A stretch of 12,482 nucleotides of DNA from Candidatus Thorarchaeota archaeon. GTDB lineage: Archaea; Asgardarchaeota; Thorarchaeia; Thorarchaeales; Thorarchaeaceae. The notes beneath the pieces are model-generated. The model was not told the origin of the DNA and searched no databases. It saw only the letters and a list, made by a program, of their open reading frames with translations. Shown one piece after another: positions 1 through 5,876 of the stretch (the stretch's first letter is position 1; each line of letters starts with the position of its first letter). The position numbers were made by a program, and so were the translations under genes. The stretch spans positions 1-12,482 of the forward strand of contig JAEOST010000570.1 of assembly GCA_016840245.1 (NCBI GenBank). The letters are read 5' to 3'.

Positions 1-2
1 AG

Positions 3-80
3 ATTCCGCATCGAAGCACACAGGACATCATACAATCCAAAGCTGTTATCGAGGAATGTCTGAACAGAGTATCTAGTTAA
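3..80 (+). CDS. Possible C-terminal tail of a rightward gene (5' cut by window edge)
   Basis: Frame 3 is open from the window start to a TAA at 78-80 and encodes about 25 residues ending in a helix-like stretch (AVIEECLNRVSS). The other two forward frames also stay open to 61-76, so openness alone proves little. In favour: the composition looks protein-like, and the stop is followed by a T-run (81-85) and then a convergent gene, as expected at a gene end. No family is recognisable from so short a piece. Confidence 0.3.
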   Translation: MPHRSTQDIIQSKAVIEECLNRVSS

Positions 81-102
81 TTTTTGACTACTAATGATGT
101 TG

Positions 103-135
103 AAAAAAAGGGGAGGAAGAGTGAGGAGAATCCTC
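103..135 (-). terminator. Hairpin plus T-run at the end of the MscL gene
   Basis: GAGGA (123-127), loop GAA, TCCTC (131-135) form a five-base-pair hairpin touching the MscL stop codon. On the minus strand it is followed by pyrimidine-rich sequence and seven T (A-run at 103-109). A T-run is the main archaeal termination signal, so this probably ends the leftward transcript. The hairpin is short and may be incidental. Confidence 0.45.
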
Positions 136-500
136 TACTCAATCCCTGCTCTATTTGCAATCTTGACAATAACAAATATCACCATTGCAATGATGATGAA
201 TGTGACCAGCTGCCCAGTAAAGTGCCCTACTTGGAACGCTCCAATGGCAATCTCATCCCATGCAATATCGGGGATGAAGATACTAATTATTGGCATTATC
301 AGGTCATCAACCATTGCTTGGACTAATGCTCCAAGATAGAGACCCAGAATGAAAGCAACCGCAAGTCCAAGTACTTTGTATTTGGATAAGAAATCAGTGA
401 ATTCGCCAAGGAAGCCCTCAGGGGGCGGTGGTGGGGGGGCGGGTGTCAGGAGCTTGCGTATCTCTTTCAGTTCTTCTAACATTTGTTCGTCCGCTGACAT
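135..500 (-). CDS. mscL: MscL-family large-conductance mechanosensitive channel
   Basis: This 121-residue protein would form a homo-oligomeric membrane pore that opens under membrane tension and releases solutes on hypo-osmotic shock. Residues 43-72 (AVAFILGLYLGALVQAMVDD, then LIMPII) match the first pore-lining helix and following loop of MscL. Residues 96-117 form the second helix, with a short polar C-terminus (KIANRAG). Length is close to the usual 100-150. The odd part is the N-terminus: before the expected amphipathic segment (EFTDFLSK, 33-40) lies a charged helix-like stretch (4-18) and then a proline run at 20-27. The ATG at 498-500 has a good ribosome-binding site (GAGGTGAT) on the minus strand. 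No same-strand neighbour is close enough to suggest an operon. Family call is firm; channel activity is inferred. Confidence 0.87.
   Translation of the reverse strand: MSADEQMLEELKEIRKLLTPAPPPPPPEGFLGEFTDFLSKYKVLGLAVAFILGLYLGALVQAMVDDLIMPIISIFIPDIAWDEIAIGAFQVGHFTGQLVTFIIIAMVIFVIVKIANRAGIE
421..443 (+). other. G-rich tract with G-quadruplex potential inside the MscL gene
   Basis: The plus strand carries G-runs of 5, 2, 2, 7 and 3 within 23 bases (421-425, 427-428, 430-431, 433-439, 441-443). At least four GGG tracts with short loops can be drawn (421-423, 433-435, 437-439, 441-443). It is the complement of the proline codons of MscL, so it lies on the template strand of that gene. Quadruplex formation is a possibility from the pattern only. 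Confidence 0.5.
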
Positions 501-602
501 TGTATCACCTCAGTTAGGAATGATAGATAGGAACAGTACATAGAGGCCTATTTGAATAATCCCCTGTATGGAACCGTCGTGGTATGGAATCTGTTTCTCG
601 GA

Positions 603-1487
603 TTAGCAAGAGAGTTCGCATCGTGTTCGACGCCAGACGATACACGACATCAAGAGTATCACAATGTAAAAAATGGAGATGAATCCGGTGACATAAACCG
701 GTCCAGAACCAGCTGTGGCATATGATACAACAAATGAAAGCATGGTAATAGCCATCATAAGACTCGCTGACAGCACTAGGTAAGTGCTGAATCTCTTGAG
801 GGCTTTTATCTCTCTGCTCTCTGTAGGAGGTTTATCATAAGTCTGCATTTTACAAAAGAGGCTTCGTGCACGTTCATTTGATCGATGGATTACTGAGTAG
901 AAGAATTTCTGTGTAGAGAGTATGAACACAGCAATTGAGGATAGAAATATGAATTCAGGACTCAGGTCAAAACCAGCAATTACACTAGACAGATTACCAA
1001 GAGTCAAATATGTGCACAAGACTGTGACTGAAGAACCAGTAAGGACTACAAAATTCACTCTATTGAACCAAGCAGTTCCTGGCTTGAAGATTCTAAGGTC
1101 GTAAAAGAATTCAACCTCAGGTTGAAGGACATTATCCACAGTCTTGGAAATTCTTTCACGTAGGACATCAATGACCTTCCTGTAGAGGACATAACTGGAC
1201 CTCTGTACCACCAAGGTAGCAATTGCACCTTCTGTTGATGCAAATGCCACGAGGCCAATTACAATGTAGAGAGGTAAAGCAAGTGAAGTTGATTGTTGTT
1301 CATTTGCGAGCGAAATTGCTGAGAACAAGAGGGCAATTATCACCATATGAATATTGAATGCTTGATAGGACTTGTCTATTGCATGTCTGAAGTGGGACCA
1401 GTGTTGATTGTACTCTGTCTTCAGAGCATCTAACTGCCACCGAATATTGCTAGTATCCTCTGTCATGTAAACCAAACTCGTCCGCAC
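603..1487 (-). CDS. Six-helix membrane protein of unknown function
   Basis: I do not recognise a named family. The 294-residue protein has a soluble, helix-like N-terminus (about 15-42, WQLDALKTEYNQHWSHFRHA). Six hydrophobic segments follow at roughly 44-62, 69-93, 143-164, 176-198, 233-256 and 263-284. A charged loop (about 95-140) lies between helices 2 and 3, and another (199-232) between helices 4 and 5. The three pairs of helices give a repeated look. The N-terminal polar helix followed by a helix pair loosely resembles SLATT-type and similar small membrane proteins, but the match is too weak to name. The chosen start is the GTG at 1485-1487, preceded by GAGG at seven bases. The next in-frame ATG (1464-1466, 287 residues) has no such site. 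The gene is divergent from the methyltransferase-like gene only 11 bases away. Confidence 0.75.
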   Translation of the reverse strand: MRTSLVYMTEDTSNIRWQLDALKTEYNQHWSHFRHAIDKSYQAFNIHMVIIALLFSAISLANEQQSTSLALPLYIVIGLVAFASTEGAIATLVVQRSSYVLYRKVIDVLRERISKTVDNVLQPEVEFFYDLRIFKPGTAWFNRVNFVVLTGSSVTVLCTYLTLGNLSSVIAGFDLSPEFIFLSSIAVFILSTQKFFYSVIHRSNERARSLFCKMQTYDKPPTESREIKALKRFSTYLVLSASLMMAITMLSFVVSYATAGSGPVYVTGFISIFYIVILLMSCIVWRRTRCELSC

Positions 1488-1498
1488 AATCTCGCCTC

Positions 1499-2131
1499 AT
1501 GGTAAATAGGTTTCGAGTCCAGATTGGGACAATTATTGTAGTTCCACTACACTTCTGGTCTGTTGAACATCACAAGCTTGAAACGAAATATGGGGAGAAG
1601 CGGGGAAGAAGAATTGGATCCATTCTAGGTATGGTCTCAGGATGGGGATACTTCATCTTTCTTGCCGGGTTGTGGTTTTCACCTCAAGATAGACTCGTTC
1701 TTCCAATCCCTGAGATCCTAATAATAGAGGTACCAGTCATATTATTGAGTATGCCACTCACACATCTGATTCTCGCAGTCATATTCATTGTTCCCGGAGC
1801 TTGGCTTGGAATCAAAGGAGTGAAGGATGTCACTCTAAAAGTGTCTGAAACACACAGACCGGAAAAAGTTGTGGCAACGGGTATCTATGCTCGCATAAGA
1901 CATCAACAATATCTAGGAGCCCTACTTTCACATCTAGGAGTCACATTTGTGATGTCAGCACTTTTCTCGATGCTAGCAACTCCTCTGATTATTTCAGCCA
2001 CATACATCACTGCTTGGAAGGAAGAAAAAGAACTAATTCGAGAATTTGGTGGAGAGTATGAAGATTATCGCAGTCATGTCCCAATGTTTATCCTTAAACT
2101 TAGAGCATCCAAGAGCGAGAAACCGTACTGA
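1499..2131 (+). CDS. Isoprenylcysteine carboxyl methyltransferase-like membrane protein
   Basis: This 210-residue integral membrane protein resembles the ICMT/PEMT group of SAM-dependent membrane methyltransferases. The C-terminal part shows the family pattern: VVATGIYARIRHQQYLGALL (about 122-141), a hydrophobic stretch, then AWKEEKELIREFGGEYEDYR (171-190). The RHxxY and E-E...FG..Y..Y elements are the SAM- and substrate-site signature of this fold. Hydrophobic segments lie at about 8-20, 43-60, 72-103 and 138-168. The true substrate is unknown; small archaeal and bacterial members need not methylate prenylcysteine. No ribosome-binding site precedes the ATG at 1499, so the transcript may be leaderless. 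The N-terminal helix looks needed, which supports this start. The nitroreductase-like gene follows after 21 bases, so the two probably form an operon. Confidence 0.78.
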   Translation: MVNRFRVQIGTIIVVPLHFWSVEHHKLETKYGEKRGRRIGSILGMVSGWGYFIFLAGLWFSPQDRLVLPIPEILIIEVPVILLSMPLTHLILAVIFIVPGAWLGIKGVKDVTLKVSETHRPEKVVATGIYARIRHQQYLGALLSHLGVTFVMSALFSMLATPLIISATYITAWKEEKELIREFGGEYEDYRSHVPMFILKLRASKSEKPY

Positions 2132-2140
2132 ATTCTTGCT

Positions 2141-2145
2141 GGAGG
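2141..2145 (+). promoter_or_regulatory. Ribosome-binding site that sets a TTG start
   Basis: GGAGG lies seven bases before the TTG at 2153-2155. No ATG or GTG is near, and the protein family needs sequence from about residue 8 on, so this site decides the start of the nitroreductase-like gene. Confidence 0.75.
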
Positions 2146-2152
2146 AAATAGG

Positions 2153-2944
2153 TTGGAAATACCCGTGGATTCTTGGTACAAAGCGATATCTCAGCGTCAT
2201 TCACGCCGAACATTTACAGGTGAAAGATTGTCTAAGGATGACATATCTAGATTGGAGCATGTCTGTAACAATTTTCGACCGTTTGAATCAGCACGAGCAG
2301 TATTCGTTGAGAATCCTCCAGACGATGTATTCCGGGGATTAGTTGGATCTTATGGGAAAATTCAAAACGCACCACACTATGTTGCATTTATTGGTCACAC
2401 AGAGCAAACTGATTTTGAGGCGGCAACAGGGTACATTGGAGAAGCAATCATTCTCGAAGCTACATCTATGAGCAAAGGTACATGTTGGGTAGCAGGAATG
2501 TTCAAGCGAGAAGTGGTTCAGAACCAACTTAATCTCAAAGAGAACGAGGAAGTACTAGCAATAACTCCAGTGGGTCATGTGGCATCTGCAAAGTCCAGAG
2601 GGGATAGAATCATATCAAGAATGGCAAGGTCGCACAGAAGGAAGTCGTTATTGAATCTGATAGAAGGGGAGGTTACGTTATCAAAAGAGTGGATGAATAT
2701 AGCACTTGAAGCGGCAAGAGTAGCACCTTCGGCTGCAAATAGACAGCCTTGGAGATTCACAATAGAAGAGAATGCCATTACTGTCCATGAGTCCCAGAAG
2801 AAAGCTATGTATAGTGGGATTTCAAAACGACTAGATTGCGGAATATCTATGATGCATCTAGAGCTTGGAGCCAGATTTGCTGGAGCTAGGGGAACTTGGA
2901 TTCACCATGACTCTCCAAGAGTAGCCAGCTATGTTGTGAAATAG
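2153..2944 (+). CDS. Nitroreductase-fold flavoprotein (putative TM nitroreductase group)
   Basis: This 263-residue protein probably binds FMN and reduces an unknown substrate using NAD(P)H. Motifs in order: RHSRRTF (15-21), the N-terminal flavin-phosphate-binding signature of nitroreductases; GEAIILEATSMSKGTCWVAG (96-115), the central flavin-binding helix; APSAANRQPWRF (191-202), the second conserved motif, usually near the N-terminus of classic nitroreductases; and RLDCGISMMHLELGA (226-240). This order, with two half-domains each carrying part of the site, fits the group called putative TM nitroreductase, whose single chain mimics a nitroreductase dimer. Translation starts at a TTG with a strong GGAGG site. 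It sits 21 bases after the methyltransferase-like gene, so co-transcription is likely. The substrate cannot be read from sequence. Confidence 0.82.
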   Translation: MEIPVDSWYKAISQRHSRRTFTGERLSKDDISRLEHVCNNFRPFESARAVFVENPPDDVFRGLVGSYGKIQNAPHYVAFIGHTEQTDFEAATGYIGEAIILEATSMSKGTCWVAGMFKREVVQNQLNLKENEEVLAITPVGHVASAKSRGDRIISRMARSHRRKSLLNLIEGEVTLSKEWMNIALEAARVAPSAANRQPWRFTIEENAITVHESQKKAMYSGISKRLDCGISMMHLELGARFAGARGTWIHHDSPRVASYVVK

Positions 2945-2978
2945 TCTATTCGAATTAGATTATGAAAAGAAAGATTGT

Positions 2979-2995
2979 GGGGGTCTGCGACCCCC
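2979..2995 (-). terminator. Hairpin between convergent genes
   Basis: GGGGGTC (2979-2985), loop TGC, GACCCCC (2989-2995) form a perfect seven-base-pair GC-rich stem. On the minus strand it is followed by a T-rich stretch (CTTTCTTTT), so it suits the end of the leftward TspO-like gene, whose stop is about 10 bases before it. It may also serve the rightward nitroreductase-like gene, though no strong T-run follows on that side. Confidence 0.65.
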
Positions 2996-3005
2996 GACAA
3001 TTGCA

Positions 3006-3827
3006 TTATTCCCTTACTAGATAGAAGTCAACAAAACCCTTCTTTCTGATGAATGGCAAGATTAGAATTGTGGCAAGAACGATAATTGCCACTGCAAGGG
3101 CGGGCAACGCTATCAATGCAATTGCAGTGTGTTTTGCATAGATGCCTACTGTAGCCCAGATGACAACAAGTCCGAAAGCAAAGTCCCTTCGAAGAATAAG
3201 CATCAGTAGTGTTATCAAAAGTGCAACAACGAGGACTAGTGCGACCCATATGTGCTGCCACATTTCAGGAATAACAAGGAAGGCGCTAAGTGTGGATGCC
3301 GTATTTGCAATGATTGCTACGGAAATCCATCCAGCATAGACACTAAATGGAAGATGTACGGCAAATTTCTCATTCCTTGGAACATTTTTCACACCAATCC
3401 CAAGCCGAACATATGCCAATAGGAGGGTGATAAGGATTGCAGCCATGGGTATCATAGAGAGTGCGAAGATAGCAGGATAAGCAGTAGAAGTGTCACCAGG
3501 AGCCACTGAGAAGTGGAAGATGAAGATCCACACCATGTTGAAGATACCATTGAGAATGAATAGTACTCCAATCTGCTTTAGGTACTCTTTATCCCTCTCA
3601 CCGGATCGTATCTGATAGACAGCAAAGACGATTAGAAGTAGGTAGATTACTCCCCAGATTGAAAATACCCAGTTAGCCGGTGTAAAGAAATTGAAGTACG
3701 CCGGCGAATTGGCTACATCCCCGGTTCCTACACCGTTGATTGGTAATATGTTAGCAAGAGCGTTGATTGCGATTGTTGCTATGACAATAATGAGATTAAA
3801 TATCTGTAAAAGTCTAGAATTCGACAT
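3006..3827 (-). CDS. TspO/MBR-related tryptophan-rich membrane protein
   Basis: This 273-residue, almost wholly hydrophobic protein has about eight predicted membrane segments. It matches the long tryptophan-rich sensory protein group distantly related to TspO/MBR (translocator protein). Recognisable elements are the N-terminus NALANILPINGVGTGD (22-37), FTPANWVFSIWGVIY (48-62), the LNGIFNMVWIFIFH block (92-105) and LPFSVYAGWISVAIIANT (159-176). TspO itself has five helices and about 160 residues; members of this longer group have an extended C-terminal half. TspO proteins bind porphyrins and related ligands, but whether this group does is unknown. The ATG at 3825-3827 has no ribosome-binding site, and a TATA-like box centred about 25 bases upstream implies a leaderless transcript. 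It ends just before the hairpin at 2979-2995. Confidence 0.8.
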   Translation of the reverse strand: MSNSRLLQIFNLIIVIATIAINALANILPINGVGTGDVANSPAYFNFFTPANWVFSIWGVIYLLLIVFAVYQIRSGERDKEYLKQIGVLFILNGIFNMVWIFIFHFSVAPGDTSTAYPAIFALSMIPMAAILITLLLAYVRLGIGVKNVPRNEKFAVHLPFSVYAGWISVAIIANTASTLSAFLVIPEMWQHIWVALVLVVALLITLLMLILRRDFAFGLVVIWATVGIYAKHTAIALIALPALAVAIIVLATILILPFIRKKGFVDFYLVRE

Positions 3828-3846
3828 GAGTTAGCAATTGTTAACT

Positions 3847-3856
3847 AATTAATAAA
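3847..3856 (-). promoter_or_regulatory. TATA-like box for the TspO-related gene
   Basis: On the minus strand this reads TTTATTAATT, a good archaeal TATA box. It is centred about 25 bases before the start codon, which would place transcription initiation at or beside the ATG. The absence of a ribosome-binding site agrees with a leaderless message. Confidence 0.5.
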
Positions 3857-3950
3857 TCATTGGTTTTGGTGAAAATGTGAAGATAGCACGAATCACTATA
3901 ACCAAAGTACACATGGACCTAATCTGATTATAATTGCTTGTTCCAGTCTG

Positions 3951-3960
3951 CTTAATATTA
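3951..3960 (+). promoter_or_regulatory. TATA-like box for the ABC ATPase gene
   Basis: CTTAATATTA lies about 33 bases before the ATG at 3989. An initiation point near 3980 would leave a leader of under ten bases, consistent with no visible ribosome-binding site. Confidence 0.4.
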
Positions 3961-3988
3961 CTTTGAGCTCTTATACTCGTGCATAATA

Positions 3989-5059
3989 ATGACTTCAGAT
4001 ACACTGCTCCAAGTAGAAAATCTAACTGCCGTAGTCCCACTTAAGGACAAACCAGTTCAGTGCATCGACAGAGTGACCTTTAGTCTTGCAAAGGGACGGA
4101 CATTGGGAGTCATCGGAGAACGCGAGAGTGGTAAATCAAGTCTGCTCTTGGCGATATTGGGGCTGTTTGAACGAGTGATGCAATATAGATTAGCCTCTGC
4201 TCAGAAACTTAGACTGATGTCATGTCGAATACCTCCACCCACACAAATACCAGCCTCTGAGGACTGGATTGGATGCGTTGAGGGCAGTGTGCTCTACAAA
4301 GGAGCGGAACTCAACTCACAGGACCACAGTGAAATTGCATTCATCCCTGAGGACAATCGACAGAATGTCACTTTTGAACTGATTCGTATTGAGAGAGATA
4401 TGGGAGAGTCTCTGCGTCGCAGTGATCTTGAAGCGGATTTACTCGAACTTCGAAACCACATTATCAACCTGTTTGGACTAGAGCATCTTATTGAGCGTTC
4501 TCAACAAGGTTTTCTAGAGGCAGCAAGACTGAAGGCTGGTGAGTTTCGAAAGATAGGATTCCTTGAGGCGTTGATGGAGAAACCTGAACTTCTGATAGTT
4601 GATGAACCAACAGACATGCTTACAGTGACTGACCAGAGACAAGTCATCGAAGTGCTAAGGATAGCAAAAGAAACCCTAGGCTTCACATGTATCATAACGT
4701 CACAGGATGCTGCATTTCTCACTGAGCTTGCTGACAGAGTTGCTGTAATCTATGCGGGGAGAGTTGTTGAAGTTGGAGATGTTGAGAGGATTATCTTCAA
4801 CCCATCACATCACTATACAAGTGGTCTGATGTCATCAAATCCATCAATAGTCATGATGAAGATGAAACGAGGCCATAGAGTGATGATGCGAGGTATACCC
4901 GGAGTACCTCCAGATCCCACTGACATACCTTCTGGATGTGCATTCAACCCAAGGTGTGAGGCTGTTACAGACCGCTGTAAGAAAGAAAGACCTGAATTCA
5001 GGGAAATTGATCATGGTCATTGGGTGGCCTGTCACAACATTAGAGAGACCGGTACCTAG
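3989..5059 (+). CDS. Oligopeptide-type (OppD/DppD-like) ABC ATPase with degenerate catalytic motifs
   Basis: This 356-residue protein has the architecture of an OppD/DppD nucleotide-binding subunit, which normally powers peptide import. Walker A is GERESGKS (43-50). Walker B is LLIVDEP (201-207), keeping the catalytic Glu206. The stretch LADRVAVIYAGRVVEVG (247-263) is typical. The C-terminal oligopeptide domain (about 303-348) has GIPGVPPDP and four cysteines (317, 323, 330, 348) as in OppD tails; such cysteines hold an iron-sulphur cluster in some relatives. Several motifs are altered. The Q-loop Gln appears as Glu121 (FIPED for the usual FQD), the signature LSGG(Q/M) reads LKAGE (181-185), the D-loop is not SALD-like, and the H-loop His is Gln239. 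About 30 extra residues follow Walker A (62-98). No permease or binding protein is in the window. It may be the weak-site half of a heterodimer or have a non-transport role. Confidence 0.82.
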   Translation: MTSDTLLQVENLTAVVPLKDKPVQCIDRVTFSLAKGRTLGVIGERESGKSSLLLAILGLFERVMQYRLASAQKLRLMSCRIPPPTQIPASEDWIGCVEGSVLYKGAELNSQDHSEIAFIPEDNRQNVTFELIRIERDMGESLRRSDLEADLLELRNHIINLFGLEHLIERSQQGFLEAARLKAGEFRKIGFLEALMEKPELLIVDEPTDMLTVTDQRQVIEVLRIAKETLGFTCIITSQDAAFLTELADRVAVIYAGRVVEVGDVERIIFNPSHHYTSGLMSSNPSIVMMKMKRGHRVMMRGIPGVPPDPTDIPSGCAFNPRCEAVTDRCKKERPEFREIDHGHWVACHNIRETGT

Positions 5060-5781
5060 TCACTTACTCTCACAGGTGCTCCACAGAATGGACAAAATCG
5101 GTCTTCATCCTTTAGTGCAAATCCACAGTATGGACAACCTTTCTGAATTGCTGCAGACTCGTAGGAGGGAGATGGAGTTTCAGAACGAGATCCAGTCTGA
5201 GGATCAAACCAGACATCAGCGTCACCACTTCGTTTCTCATGGACAATATGCCACCTGACTTTCTCAGGGGGAACTCCACTACTATCTGCAATCTCTTCTA
5301 CTGTTCGAGCATCATCGTACTCAAGGGCTCTGATTACATCGGACCGGGTCTTATTCTGGTTTGCTAGACTTGAGAGGAATATAATACCAAGGACGAAGAG
5401 CGGTATTAGAAACGGCCAAGCTCCGGTCCATAAGAAGAACCCGAGCATGAAAAGGATAGGAAGCAATAGACCCACTGCCACTCCCTCATCCTTTCTCTTC
5501 TGCTGATCATAGATTGGTCTGAGTGTGTAGGAAGGATGTTCAGCCATACTTCCAGATGTAATTCCACTTTCTGGTGGTGCACTCCAATAATCAACATCGC
5601 TCTGACGTGAACGGATTTTTCTCTGTTCATTGAAATTGGTCAGTAGAACAATAGTCAGTACGCCTATTGGAATCAATAACCACGGCACTCCAGTACCAAT
5701 CATTACGATTAGCAAGACTCCAATGGGAATCAGAATACCTATCGACTCACCTAACTCAGATGTGTTTTTTGAACCAGACAT
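5056..5781 (-). CDS. Membrane protein with duplicated TM hairpin, HTH-like segment and zinc ribbon
   Basis: I do not recognise a named family for this 241-residue protein. Two hydrophobic hairpins (about 13-49 and 101-139) look like copies of one unit: each has a small turn containing G-x-P/W-W/F, then LIP and a V-L-x-I run, and ends in an N-x-N/K-R-S polar patch. The linker between them (50-100) is polar. A segment at about 146-195 (SDVIRALEYDDARTVEEIAD followed by VPPEKVRWHI) has the look of a winged-helix DNA-binding or protein-binding domain. The C-terminus is a zinc ribbon with CPYC (216-219) and CPFC (230-233). The ATG at 5779-5781 lies seven bases after GGAG; a TTG one codon earlier is less well spaced. 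Its stop overlaps that of the ABC gene. A membrane-tethered sensor or regulator is possible. Confidence 0.75.
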   Translation of the reverse strand: MSGSKNTSELGESIGILIPIGVLLIVMIGTGVPWLLIPIGVLTIVLLTNFNEQRKIRSRQSDVDYWSAPPESGITSGSMAEHPSYTLRPIYDQQKRKDEGVAVGLLLPILFMLGFFLWTGAWPFLIPLFVLGIIFLSSLANQNKTRSDVIRALEYDDARTVEEIADSSGVPPEKVRWHIVHEKRSGDADVWFDPQTGSRSETPSPSYESAAIQKGCPYCGFALKDEDRFCPFCGAPVRVSD

Positions 5782-5876
5782 CAAAATACTCCTCAGACAA
5801 AATTCACTATGAACTCCTCGTGTAGCCTTTTGGGTCTTGCGGCAATTGAGTCAGTAAATTTCCGGTGTGCCAATCA

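Noticed and set aside
84..339. Two rightward open frames opposite MscL
   Set aside because: They are shadows of the MscL gene, whose own frame shows a clear family match.
2046..2342. Rightward open frame across the methyltransferase/nitroreductase junction
   Set aside because: It overlaps two convincing genes and shows no recognisable motif.
4938..5258. Rightward open frame bridging the ABC and zinc-ribbon genes
   Set aside because: It lies out of frame within both genes, each of which has conserved cysteine motifs in its own frame.
5785..5830. Possible tiny leader ORF upstream of the zinc-ribbon membrane gene
   Set aside because: A GAGGAG followed by a GTG and a stop four codons later can be drawn, but it is too short to distinguish from chance.
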